A DNA stretch of 64,000 nt from Novosphingobium guangzhouense (GTDB lineage Bacteria > Pseudomonadota > Alphaproteobacteria > Sphingomonadales > Sphingomonadaceae): positions 79,004 to 143,003 of the forward strand of contig NZ_LYMM01000021.1 in assembly GCF_002896965.1 (NCBI RefSeq), given 5' to 3'. Position 1 is the first letter of the stretch. Each line of letters starts with the position of its first letter. This document shows positions 9,153-17,665 of this stretch, one piece after another. The notes beneath the pieces are model-generated. The model saw only the letters and a list, made by a program, of their open reading frames with translations. It had not been told where the DNA came from and ran no database searches. The position numbers and the translations under genes were made by a program.

Positions 9153-10324
9153 CCACGCAATATGATGCTATCGTGCTCGGCGCCGGGGCTGCCGGGTTGT
9201 TCTGCGCCGCCACCGCCGGGCAGCGCGGCCGCCGGGTGCTGCTGATCGATCACGCGCCCGAGCCGGGGCGCAAGATCGTCATTTCCGGGGGCGGACGGTG
9301 CAACTTCACCAACGTCCACACCGCGCCTGATCGCTACCTGTCAGGCAACCCGCACTTCGCCAAGTCCGCGCTCAGCCGCTACACGGCAGCCGATTTCCTG
9401 GCGCTTGTCGAAAGCCATGGCATCGCCTGGCATGAAAAGACCCTCGGCCAGCTGTTCTGCGACGGGTCGGCAAGGCAGATCGTCACCATGCTGCTGGAGG
9501 AATGCGCGAAAGGCGGCGTCACCCTGCGTTGCGGCGAGGCGGTGGGCGAGGTCGAACATGTGGACGGCCTCTACCGCGTGCGCCACGGCGCGCATGAGGC
9601 GAGCGCGCCGGCGCTGGTGATTGCCACCGGCGGCCCGTCGATCCCCAAGATGGGCGCGACCGGGTTCGCCTATGACCTTGCGCGCAAGTTCGGGCTCAAG
9701 GTGGTGCAGCCGCGCCCGGCGCTGGTGCCGCTGACCCTGCCCGGCGACGAGGCACTGTTCCGCGAGCTTTCCGGCGTTTCGACCGAGATCGTCGCACGAT
9801 GCGGCAAGACGGCCTTCCGCGAGGCGGCGCTGTTCACCCATCGCGGCCTGTCCGGTCCTGCGATCCTGCAGATTTCCAGCTACTGGAAGCGGGGCGATAC
9901 GGTGACCGCGCAGTTCCTTCCCGACCGCGCCGACGGCTGGCTGCGCGAACTGAAGCGCGAACGCCCGAGGCTGTCGTTTCGCAAGGCGCTGGGCGATGGT
10001 CTGCCGGAACGACTGGCAGAGGCTTTGTGCGCCCGGCTGGGGCTGGAAGGCGAACTGGGCGCGCTGACCGACAAGGCGCTTGGCGCGGCAGAAGCGCGGC
10101 TGGCGCGCTGGCCGTTCGTGCCTGACGGCTCGGAAGGGTTCGCCAAGGCCGAAGTGACGGCGGGCGGCATCGATACGGCCGAACTTTCGTCCAAGACCAT
10201 GGAGGCGAAGCGCGCGCCGGGGCTCTATGCGATCGGCGAGGCGGTGGACGTCACCGGCTGGCTGGGCGGCTACAATTTCCAGTGGGCCTGGGCCAGCGCG
10301 CGCGCGGCGGGCCAGGCGATCTGA
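9149..10324 (+). CDS. HI0933/YhiN-family flavoprotein (COG2081)
   Basis: A 391-residue NAD(P)/FAD-dependent oxidoreductase of the HI0933 (YhiN) family. The N-terminus has the FAD-binding GxGxxG motif (IVLGAGAAGLFCAATAG) followed by the family hallmark GRKIVISGGGRCNFTN. ATGGPSIPKMGATGFAYDLA and the C-terminal AIGEAVDVTGWLGGYNFQWA with AWASARAAGQ are also family signatures. Physiological substrates of this family are not settled. The start at 9149 overlaps the stop of the COG2509 gene; the open frame before it belongs to no protein. It is the last gene of a two-gene operon and is followed by a convergent hairpin. Confidence 0.85.
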   Translation: MTTQYDAIVLGAGAAGLFCAATAGQRGRRVLLIDHAPEPGRKIVISGGGRCNFTNVHTAPDRYLSGNPHFAKSALSRYTAADFLALVESHGIAWHEKTLGQLFCDGSARQIVTMLLEECAKGGVTLRCGEAVGEVEHVDGLYRVRHGAHEASAPALVIATGGPSIPKMGATGFAYDLARKFGLKVVQPRPALVPLTLPGDEALFRELSGVSTEIVARCGKTAFREAALFTHRGLSGPAILQISSYWKRGDTVTAQFLPDRADGWLRELKRERPRLSFRKALGDGLPERLAEALCARLGLEGELGALTDKALGAAEARLARWPFVPDGSEGFAKAEVTAGGIDTAELSSKTMEAKRAPGLYAIGEAVDVTGWLGGYNFQWAWASARAAGQAI

Positions 10325-10329
10325 GTGGT

Positions 10330-10363
10330 ATGACGCGCCAAGGGTGGCGCTTTAAAGCGTCAT
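10330..10363. terminator. Convergent terminator-like dyad
   Basis: Nested inverted repeats between two convergent genes: an outer pair ATGACGC (10330-10336) and GCGTCAT (10357-10363), and an inner pair GCGCCA (10335-10340) and TGGCGC (10345-10350) followed by TTTAAA. The dyad overlaps the stop codon of the minus-strand J-like gene. Likely a terminator for the flavoprotein operon. Confidence 0.5.
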
Positions 10364-12031
10364 CAGGATATCGTGGCGGCCTTCGCCCTGCCAGTCCAGC
10401 GTGGCCTTCAGCAGTGCGATGGTGGCGGCGCAGCGGTTGGGATCGTTTTCCCCGGTCATTGCAGCCGAGACCTGATCCTTGCTGAGCCCGGTATCCGCCA
10501 TCACCTTGCGTACCAGTTCGGGCGGCACGCGGGCAGAGCGCGCTGCGGCCTTTGCGGGAGCCTTGAGCATCCCGCGCTGGACCAGAGCGGCAGCGAAGCG
10601 GCGTTCATCCTCGCGCACTTGCAAAGGGACGGCGGTGGTCGCGGGCGGGGAGCCGCGCTTCATCATCACGTGGCAGGCGTCGAGGCTGTCGGCACGGGCC
10701 GCCTGTAGCAGCGCAAGGCGAAGGCGCATGGTTGTCTCAAAGTCTTCGCCGTCAAGCATGCGGCCATCAAGATAGGTTCGCGCACGCACCAATTCGATGC
10801 CTGTGTCGATCGTGGTCTGCCGATCCACCGCGCCTTCTCCGGTGATGCGGACTGCATTGGCCAGCAGAGTTGCAAGGTCGGGCTGGTGTCCGCTTAGCCA
10901 GACCGGATCATGCTCCTCCCCGAACACTTCCGTAACGGTCGCCTCGAAGGCGTCCTGCCGGGCCTGTGGGGATTTGGGATCGTCGCCGATCGTAAGCAGG
11001 AAGGCCAGCAGGATCATCCCGCCCAGCACGATCAGGCCGGTTGGCCATGTCTTCGCTTCTTCCCACGACGCCACCCGCTGGGGATCGAAATGGTCTTCCA
11101 GTTCGGGGAAGGTCTTGCGCACGCCCGCCAGCAACCCGCGCACGTCGGCGCCGCTGACGCGCAGGAAGCGGAAAGGTCCTGCACGGCCGGGGCGGTGGAG
11201 TTCCTTCCACGCCTTGTGATAGCGGTGGCCCGGCTCCTGCACCTTGCGCTGGAAGCGATACCCGCGCAGGCGCGCGCCGAGATAGTCCACCGCGGCGCGC
11301 GCATCGAGGCGGCCCCATTCCTGTTCCCAGCCGAACGCCTCTGTCGCCTTTTCGAGCAGGGGGGCACTGCGCGGCCAGCCCTGCGCGAGCAGGTTGGCCA
11401 GCCAGTCCTCCATCTCCGCCTGCTGCGCCAGCGGCGACCAGTGGACGGCATCCAGCACCGCATCGAGCGCGACCAGCGCCTGCGCCTCTTCCCCGTCATC
11501 CAGCGGTGTTGCGGCAAGTTCGGGGGCCAGCGCGGCGGCGAGCGCGGCAAAGGGCGACTGGCGCGGCGCGCCGTCAAGCGTGGGCGCTGCCTCGTATCCT
11601 TCCACCAGCGGCGGGACGAGCGAGGGGCCGGCGCAGGCCAGCAGCATCGTGCCCTGCGGTTCGGCCCCGGCGGGCGCGAAGTCGGCGCAGAGGGATGTGA
11701 AATCCGTGGCCGCGTCCGCAGCCGGGTCAGGGACCGTCAGGGCAGGATCGATGGACCATGTCCCGTCAAGCAGCGGCGCGGCGTGCGGCCATGCGGCTGG
11801 CGTTGGCGCATCTTCGCCCGGCGCTTGCGGTTCTGGCGCCGGGCTGACCGGCAGGTTGCCTGCCTTCGCCATCCGCAGCGCTTCGTCGCGGGCCTGCCGC
11901 AAGCGGGCATAGCCTTCGACGTCGGCGTCGAGGTCCATGGTCTTGATCTGCGCGGCATAGGCGCCGCGGATCGCCCTGGCATCGCCAGTGGGCTCGATCC
12001 CCAGCAGGGACCACGGGAATGCCGCCGTCAC
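10352..12031 (-). CDS. Membrane-anchored degenerate J-domain-like protein paired with HscC
   Basis: A 559-residue protein encoded directly after an HscC-type Hsp70. The first 55 residues (FPWSLLGIEPTGDARAIRGA then YAAQIKTMD and YARLRQARDEALRMA) follow the helix layout of a J domain, but the His-Pro-Asp triad between helices II and III is absent: the loop reads MDLDADVEGY. A single membrane helix (TGLIVLGGMILLAFLLTIG) lies about two-thirds along, with a long acidic/Ala-rich middle and a soluble C-terminal domain. The GTG start at 12031 was chosen because it lies just after the hscC stop and directly precedes the J-like region. By analogy E. coli HscC works with J-type proteins DjlB and DjlC; a similar partnership here is inferred. 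Confidence 0.68.
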   Translation of the reverse strand: MTAAFPWSLLGIEPTGDARAIRGAYAAQIKTMDLDADVEGYARLRQARDEALRMAKAGNLPVSPAPEPQAPGEDAPTPAAWPHAAPLLDGTWSIDPALTVPDPAADAATDFTSLCADFAPAGAEPQGTMLLACAGPSLVPPLVEGYEAAPTLDGAPRQSPFAALAAALAPELAATPLDDGEEAQALVALDAVLDAVHWSPLAQQAEMEDWLANLLAQGWPRSAPLLEKATEAFGWEQEWGRLDARAAVDYLGARLRGYRFQRKVQEPGHRYHKAWKELHRPGRAGPFRFLRVSGADVRGLLAGVRKTFPELEDHFDPQRVASWEEAKTWPTGLIVLGGMILLAFLLTIGDDPKSPQARQDAFEATVTEVFGEEHDPVWLSGHQPDLATLLANAVRITGEGAVDRQTTIDTGIELVRARTYLDGRMLDGEDFETTMRLRLALLQAARADSLDACHVMMKRGSPPATTAVPLQVREDERRFAAALVQRGMLKAPAKAAARSARVPPELVRKVMADTGLSKDQVSAAMTGENDPNRCAATIALLKATLDWQGEGRHDILMTL

Positions 12032-12041
12032 CGGATCGCGC

Positions 12042-13748
12042 TCAAAGCGGGCTGACGCGGTCGAGTTCGTCGAGCCGCTCGGCCAGAAAACCGCGCGCGT
12101 CGGCAATGCGGCGCGGATCCTGCGTTTCCAGCGCGCCGACGAATTCGGTGATCCAGTGGCCGATCGCCTGCCGCAGATCGCCGACGTGATCTTCATAGCA
12201 GCGTTCGGCGCGCGCGATCAGGGCGACGTTGGCCGCATCCTCGCGCGGGTGGAATTTGAGCTTTGCCAGCGCGGCGCGGCGCTTTTCGATCTCCTTCGGA
12301 TCGGGTCGGTCCTCTTCATCGACGATGACGAGGTTGCGCGTGGTGCCGTTGAGCGGCACGTGAACGTCGATCTCCAGCAGGCCGGAACTGTCGTAGGAAA
12401 AGCGCACTTCCGCGCTGACTTCGCCTGCCGGGCGCGGGGGTACGGGCACTTGCAGCTGGCCAAGCCGGACATTGCCCGAAACTTCGCGCGCTTCGCCCTG
12501 GTAGATACCGAATTCGATCTGCTTCTGCCCGTCGCCCATCGTGTGATACGTGCTGACGCGGCTGACGGGCACGGGCGTGTTGCGTTCGATGATGGGGGAG
12601 AACAGCCCGCGTTGCAGGCCGCCGTAGCGGTCATGCTCGGCCACTTCGACGCCCAGCGTGAACGGGCACACGTCCGTGATGCGGATCTCCTCCAGCGCCG
12701 CATCGCGTCCGACAAGGCCCGCCTGTATCGATGCGCCCAGCGCCACCGCATGGTCGGGATGGACCGAGGAATTGGGGAAGCGGCCGAACAGGCGGGTGAT
12801 GGCCTTGCGCACCACGGGCATGCGCGTAGCCCCGCCGACCAGCACGACGTCCGAGAGTTCCGCCGCCTCTATCGAGGAATCGCGCAATGCCCGCACCACC
12901 GGATCGCGCAGGCGGCGCACCAGCGGCTCGCACGCGGTTTCGAATTCGCTGTCGGTGACCGTGGTGGACAGGCGCGTTTCATCGACGGTCAGCGTGAATT
13001 CGGCCTCGTTCGCGCTGCTGAGCGCGCGGCGGCAGGCTTCTGCGGCGCGTTTGAGAAGGGCGCTGCGGCGTTCTTCCGGCAGGGCGTCGAGCAGGCCGTC
13101 AGGGTCAACCCGCCCCCGCACGAAACCGGCCAGCGCATCGTCGAAATCATCGCCGCCCAGCCGGTTGTCGCCGGCCGAGGCGCGCACTTCGACGATGCCG
13201 TCGAACATTTCCACGATCGAAACGTCGAACGTGCCGCCGCCAAGGTCGAAGACCAGGAACGGTTCGCGGTCGCCCTTGTCCTGCAGGCCAAAGGCGAGCG
13301 CGGCGGCGGTGGGCTCGTTGATCAGACGGCGCACGGTGAGGCCCGCCAGTTCGCCCGCGCGGCGGGTGGCCTTGCGCTGGCGGTCGTTGAAATAGGCAGG
13401 GACGGTGATCACCGCCTCGGTCGGCGCCACGCCGGTCAGCGCTTCCACATCGCGGGCGAGGGCGGATAGCACGAGGGCGGAGAGGTCTTCGGCCTTGTAG
13501 TCCTTTCCACCCAGTTTCGCGCTGCGCTGGGTGCCCATCATCCGCTTGAAACTGGTGGCGGTGTCGGCCGGATGCGTCGCCATGCGGTCAAGCGCGGGGG
13601 TGCCGATCCAGACCTGCCCGTCCTTCGCGATGCTGACGGCCGAAGGGGTGAGCATTTCGCCCAGCGCATTGGGCACAAGCTGTGCTTCACCGCCCTGCCA
13701 GATGGCGACGGCGCTGTTGGTGGTGCCAAGGTCTATTCCGATCAGCAT
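12042..13748 (-). CDS. hscC: HscC-type Hsp70 chaperone
   Basis: A 568-residue Hsp70 of the short HscC class. The ATPase domain starts MLIGIDLGTTNSAVAIW, has the nucleotide-binding FDLGGGTFDVSIVEM and VVLVGGATRMPVVRK motifs, and the ITVPAYFNDRQRKATRRAGELAGL segment. The substrate-binding part (DVCPFTLGVEV..., NTPVPVSRV) is followed by a short C-terminal helical region without a DnaK-type tail, which accounts for the length near the 556 residues of E. coli HscC. It is clearly not the main DnaK, which is longer and normally linked to dnaJ. The J-like gene starts about 10 bases downstream, which suggests a dedicated chaperone pair. Confidence 0.88.
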   Translation of the reverse strand: MLIGIDLGTTNSAVAIWQGGEAQLVPNALGEMLTPSAVSIAKDGQVWIGTPALDRMATHPADTATSFKRMMGTQRSAKLGGKDYKAEDLSALVLSALARDVEALTGVAPTEAVITVPAYFNDRQRKATRRAGELAGLTVRRLINEPTAAALAFGLQDKGDREPFLVFDLGGGTFDVSIVEMFDGIVEVRASAGDNRLGGDDFDDALAGFVRGRVDPDGLLDALPEERRSALLKRAAEACRRALSSANEAEFTLTVDETRLSTTVTDSEFETACEPLVRRLRDPVVRALRDSSIEAAELSDVVLVGGATRMPVVRKAITRLFGRFPNSSVHPDHAVALGASIQAGLVGRDAALEEIRITDVCPFTLGVEVAEHDRYGGLQRGLFSPIIERNTPVPVSRVSTYHTMGDGQKQIEFGIYQGEAREVSGNVRLGQLQVPVPPRPAGEVSAEVRFSYDSSGLLEIDVHVPLNGTTRNLVIVDEEDRPDPKEIEKRRAALAKLKFHPREDAANVALIARAERCYEDHVGDLRQAIGHWITEFVGALETQDPRRIADARGFLAERLDELDRVSPL

Positions 13749-13868
13749 CCCGGCCCGGCCCGTCCGTTCAGAAGCACGCTATTCCCCGAAGATTCAACAC
13801 GAGATGTGAGTGGTAGCGGGATCGCGGGCGGCGGGTAAAGGGCGAAGTGCCGCCACTCCGGTTCCGGT

Positions 13869-14936
13869 TCAGGAGCGTGTGGTTTCGCGGACGATCAGCG
13901 TGGGGGGCATGACCTTGCTGATGCGGGTTTCGCCTTCGATCAGTGCCCGGATCTTTTCGACCATGACCTTGGCGCCCTGCCCGATCTCCTGCCGCACGGT
14001 GGTGAGCGGGGGCGAGGTCAGCCGGGCAAGGGGCAGGTCGTCGAAGCCGACGATCTGGACGTCGCCGGGGATCTTGCGGCCCATTTCGTGCAGCACGTGA
14101 AGCGCCGACATGGCGATCAGGTCGGATGCGGTGACGATGCCGTCGTAATCGGCATCCGGAGCGGCGAAGGCAGCTTCCAGTTGCGGCCCCATTTCCGCGT
14201 CGGCCAGCTTGATCGGGACATGGGTGATGTGCAGCCCCGCAGCCTCTGCCGCCGCGCGGGCGCCGCGCAGGCGCGTGGCGATCTCGATCCCGCCGGTGTC
14301 GCCGAAGAAGGCAAGGCGCCGGGCTCCGCAGGCGATCAGGTGTTCGGCGGCAAGGCGGCCGCCCAGTTCGTTGTCGGTGCCGACGACGATGTGCTTCTGC
14401 CCTTCGCGGTGGTTGCCCCAGGCGACGAGCGGGCGATAGTGCGACACCACCTGATCGATCACTTCCGACTGGTCGGACTGGCCAATCAGCAGGACGCCGT
14501 CGACCATTCCCGACCCGGTGATGCGTTCCAGCCAGTCCGGCGTGCCGTCAGGGATGGCGCGGCTGAGCATGAGGTCATAGCCCGCCTCGGTCAGCTGGTC
14601 GGCAAGGTGCCCCAGCAGGGTGAGGAAGAACGGGTCGGAAATCTGCTGCCGTTTTTCATGGCCCAGCGGGATGACCACGCCGATGACGCCCGTGCGGCGC
14701 GAGCGCAGCTTGCTGGCCATCTGGTTCGGACGAAAGCCATATTGCCGGGCAAGGGCCTGAATGCGTTCACGCGTTTCCGCGTTGACGAGCGACTTGCCCG
14801 CCAGCGCCCGTGACACCGTGCCTGCGGAAACGCCGGCCACGCGGGCCAGATCGGCGAGCGTGCGCACTTCCACATCCGGGCCGGACGTGTCTGTGTCGTC
14901 GTTCCCCAAGTCGCTATCTTCCATCCCTGCGCCCAT
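13869..14936 (-). CDS. LacI-family regulator of the sucrose/levan cluster
   Basis: A 355-residue LacI-type repressor. After an acidic N-terminal tail of about 22 residues comes the helix-turn-helix and hinge (TLADLARVAGVSAGTVSRAL, SLVNAETRERIQALARQYGF, RPNQMASKLRSRRTGVIGVV), then a periplasmic-binding-protein-like sensor domain ending in VQIVGFDDLPLARLTSPPLT. It is transcribed in the same direction as the transporter, 48 bases downstream of it, and diverges from the GH68 and fructokinase genes. The LacI-type palindrome at 16468-16481 sits between the two arms and is the probable binding site. The inducer is unknown; sucrose or a fructose derivative is likely from the context. An alternative start at 14924 is possible. 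Confidence 0.88.
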   Translation of the reverse strand: MGAGMEDSDLGNDDTDTSGPDVEVRTLADLARVAGVSAGTVSRALAGKSLVNAETRERIQALARQYGFRPNQMASKLRSRRTGVIGVVIPLGHEKRQQISDPFFLTLLGHLADQLTEAGYDLMLSRAIPDGTPDWLERITGSGMVDGVLLIGQSDQSEVIDQVVSHYRPLVAWGNHREGQKHIVVGTDNELGGRLAAEHLIACGARRLAFFGDTGGIEIATRLRGARAAAEAAGLHITHVPIKLADAEMGPQLEAAFAAPDADYDGIVTASDLIAMSALHVLHEMGRKIPGDVQIVGFDDLPLARLTSPPLTTVRQEIGQGAKVMVEKIRALIEGETRISKVMPPTLIVRETTRS

Positions 14937-14984
14937 ATCGCACAGAGCCTTAGCACCCGGATCGACCCGCCGGAAGTAACTTGT

Positions 14985-16313
14985 TCAGTTGGCTGCCAGT
15001 TTCGGTTCCGGTCGACCGCCAGCCTCGACGAAGAGGGTGGCAATTGCGCCCGCGATCATCAGCAATCCGGCAAGTATCAGCGCGTTGCGCGGGTCGTTGC
15101 CCAGAATGGGACCATAGATGAGGGGCATCGTCACGCCCTCGATCAGCATCGGGATGACGATGAACAAGTTGAAAACCCCCATGTAGATACCGTTGCGCGC
15201 GGCGGGAATCGAATCGGCAAGAATGACGTAGGTATTGCCCATCATGCCCGCCCAGCCGAACCCGATACCCACCATCAGCAGGCCCAGCAGCGGCAGTTCG
15301 CTGGTTGAGGGAATCGCCAGCATCGACAGCCCTGAAGCCGCCAGGCAGGCCACATGGACGGCCCGCGCGCCGAAGCGCCCGACCACCGGGATCAGCCCGA
15401 TCGCGGCGACGAAAGCCACCGCATTGTACAGCGCGCCCAGTTGCTGTTCGGTCAGCACGGCCTCGCGGAAGCGGGCGGAATGCACGTTTCCGGTGCCGAA
15501 GAGCGAGCGTGAGATCGCAAAGGCGATATACTGCCAGTAGATCATCATCGCATACCACTGGCACAGCATCGCCACGGCCAGCTGGCGCATCGGTCGCGGC
15601 ATTTCGGCCACCGCGTCGCGCACTTCACGCAAGGTGGCTTTCAGGGTGAGGGGGGATGCGGCGATCCGCGCCTGTTCCTCTGGCGTAAGCGGCAGTTCGG
15701 GCACGCGCAGGGCGGACCAGACCACGGTGGAGATAGACAGCACCGCGCCGATCATGAAGGCGATCCGCACGATCACCGGAATGCCGTTCGCGCCCAACAG
15801 GTCGCGGTCGATGAACGTGGCCATGATCGAGGGGGCAAGGTAGGACAGCGTATGCGCCAGCCCGGTAAAGGCGCTCTGCACCATGAACCCGGTCGGCCGC
15901 TGGTGCGGGGCCAGCCGGTCGGCCACATAGGCTCGGTAGGGTTCCAGCGTGATATTGTTGCCCGCGTCCAGCACCCAGAGCAGCCCCGCCGCCATCCACA
16001 GGGTCGAGGAATCGGGCATGGCCAGCAGGCTGAGCGAACACAGGATCGCGCCGATCAGGAAATAGGGCGTGCGCCTGCCGAGGCGCGACCGGGTGCGGTC
16101 GCTCATCGCGCCGATCAGCGGCTGGATCACCAGACCCGTCACCGGCCCGGCCAGCCACAGCAGCGGCATGCGGCCTTCGCTGGCGCCAAGGTAGCCGTAG
16201 ATCGGCCCCATGTTCGCTTGCTGCAGTCCGAAGCTGAACTGCAGGCCAAAGAAGCCCACGTTCATCTCGACGATGCGGGCCAGCGAAAGATGCGGCTTGA
16301 GGCCGTAGGGCAT
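14985..16313 (-). CDS. SUT/GPH-like sugar:cation symporter (probably sucrose)
   Basis: A 442-residue major-facilitator transporter with about 12 hydrophobic segments. The loop after helix 2 reads QPLIGAMSDRTRSRLGRRTP, which is the pattern of plant sucrose transporters and the related bacterial glycoside-pentoside-hexuronide carriers. LLWVLDAGNNITLEPYRAYV in the middle is also typical of that group. Together with the adjacent GH68 enzyme, fructokinase and LacI regulator this points to sucrose or a fructo-oligosaccharide as substrate; the exact sugar is inference. The ATG at 16313 lies 180 bases from the divergent GH68 gene, and the space between holds the operator. Confidence 0.85.
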   Translation of the reverse strand: MPYGLKPHLSLARIVEMNVGFFGLQFSFGLQQANMGPIYGYLGASEGRMPLLWLAGPVTGLVIQPLIGAMSDRTRSRLGRRTPYFLIGAILCSLSLLAMPDSSTLWMAAGLLWVLDAGNNITLEPYRAYVADRLAPHQRPTGFMVQSAFTGLAHTLSYLAPSIMATFIDRDLLGANGIPVIVRIAFMIGAVLSISTVVWSALRVPELPLTPEEQARIAASPLTLKATLREVRDAVAEMPRPMRQLAVAMLCQWYAMMIYWQYIAFAISRSLFGTGNVHSARFREAVLTEQQLGALYNAVAFVAAIGLIPVVGRFGARAVHVACLAASGLSMLAIPSTSELPLLGLLMVGIGFGWAGMMGNTYVILADSIPAARNGIYMGVFNLFIVIPMLIEGVTMPLIYGPILGNDPRNALILAGLLMIAGAIATLFVEAGGRPEPKLAAN

Positions 16314-16467
16314 CCGCTTCTCCGATTGCGGTTGTATCGCTTTACGCCAACCGCTTTGGCAGGGAAACCCGGTGAATACCGTAAGTTATCCGGCATGGCC
16401 ACGATAGCGCCCAGTGCGCTGTCCGTGCTGCGACTGCGAAAATGGAGCAATTATCATTTGCAGATAC

Positions 16468-16481
16468 TGCAAACGTTTGTA
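16468..16481. promoter_or_regulatory. LacI-type operator between transporter and GH68 gene
   Basis: TGCAAACGTTTGTA contains the perfect 10-bp palindrome CAAACGTTTG with a central CG, the usual LacI/GalR operator form. It lies 12 bases before the GH68 start codon and could control both divergent arms. A weaker partly symmetric CCAA...TTGG motif is at 16347-16359. The presumed ligand protein is the LacI homologue at 13869-14936. Confidence 0.68.
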
Positions 16482-16493
16482 CGTCAGCCTTCC

Positions 16494-17660
16494 ATGAACC
16501 CTTTGCCTGCGACGCTCGAGTCATTCCACACCTTGCAATGGACGGCTCGGGATCTGGCCCGGCTGGCTGATGGGCCGGTTCCACGCGCGCCCGTTCTCGC
16601 CGCCGCCGATCTGCGCCGCGTTGCCCCCCGGCTTGACGTCTGGGACGCCTGGCCGCTTGCCGATCCGGGCGGCGCACCAACTCCGTGGCGTGGTGGCGAA
16701 CTGTGGTTCGCGCTGGCGGCCCCCGCCTTCGATGATCCGGAAGAACGGCATGGCGCTGCGCGCATCCATCACTTCCACCGCACCGATGGGCGGTTCCGGC
16801 ACCTTGGCGTGACCTTCCCGGACGGGTTCACGCCCGGCAGCCGAGAATGGTCGGGCTCCGCGGTGCTGGAGGACGGGTGCGTCACCCTCTACTTCACCGC
16901 GGCCGGGAAGCGGGAAGAGGCAGAGCCAAGCTTCCGGCAACGCATCTTTGCCAGCACCGCCCGGCTGGTGGAGGAAGGGGGGGCGGTCTTCACCCCCTGG
17001 TCGCCGCCGGTCGAACAGGTGATCCCGGCCAATGTCGTCTACATGAGCCATCACGATGGCACCGGCGAACTGGGAGAGATCAAGGCGTTCCGCGATCCCG
17101 CACCGTGGCGCAGCCCGGCGGGGGAGGACCACCTGCTGTTCACTGCATCCTCGGCGCGGCATCTGGGCTTCTACAACGGCGTCATCGGCTGTTCGCGGCG
17201 CGGGGATGCCGACCCGCAGGGCGGCACGTTCGAAAAGTTGCCGCCGCTGGTCGATGCTTCTGGCGTCAACAACGAGCTTGAACGGCCGCACATCGTCGCG
17301 CACGGCGGGCTGCTGTACCTGTTCTGGTCGACGCAGGCGAAAGTCTTCGCGCCCGGTGTGGATGCGCCGACCGGGCTTTATGGCGCCGTGGCGAAGAGGC
17401 TTGAAGGGCCGTGGCGGTTGCTCAACGGGCATGGGCTGGTCTTTGCCAATCCGGAAAAGGAGCCGTTCCAGGCCTATAGCTGGTGGGTGCTGCCCGACCT
17501 GTCGGTGGCCAGCTTCGTGGACTATTGGGGGATCGACGATGCGGCGGCTGATCGCAAACCCCATGGCCGCGCGCACTTCGGCGGAACCTTCGCGCCGTTC
17601 CTGCACTTGCGTCTGGAAGGCGATGCCGCCACGTTGCGAGGCAGCCTGAAGAACGGATAA
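16494..17660 (+). CDS. GH68 levansucrase / beta-fructofuranosidase
   Basis: Acts on sucrose or levan, transferring fructosyl groups to water or to a growing fructan. The 388-residue protein has the GH68 catalytic set by motif: nucleophile D51 in VWDAWP, the EWSGS segment at 118-122, the transition-state Asp D201 in FRDP and the acid/base Glu E263 in NELERPH. It is shorter than typical levansucrases and has no signal peptide. Zymomonas mobilis levansucrase and invertase of this family are also leaderless yet exported, so the location is open. The ATG at 16494 lacks a strong ribosome site, but the frame upstream is not conserved-looking. Fructokinase follows after five bases. Confidence 0.9.
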   Translation: MNPLPATLESFHTLQWTARDLARLADGPVPRAPVLAAADLRRVAPRLDVWDAWPLADPGGAPTPWRGGELWFALAAPAFDDPEERHGAARIHHFHRTDGRFRHLGVTFPDGFTPGSREWSGSAVLEDGCVTLYFTAAGKREEAEPSFRQRIFASTARLVEEGGAVFTPWSPPVEQVIPANVVYMSHHDGTGELGEIKAFRDPAPWRSPAGEDHLLFTASSARHLGFYNGVIGCSRRGDADPQGGTFEKLPPLVDASGVNNELERPHIVAHGGLLYLFWSTQAKVFAPGVDAPTGLYGAVAKRLEGPWRLLNGHGLVFANPEKEPFQAYSWWVLPDLSVASFVDYWGIDDAAADRKPHGRAHFGGTFAPFLHLRLEGDAATLRGSLKNG

Positions 17661-17665
17661 CGACC

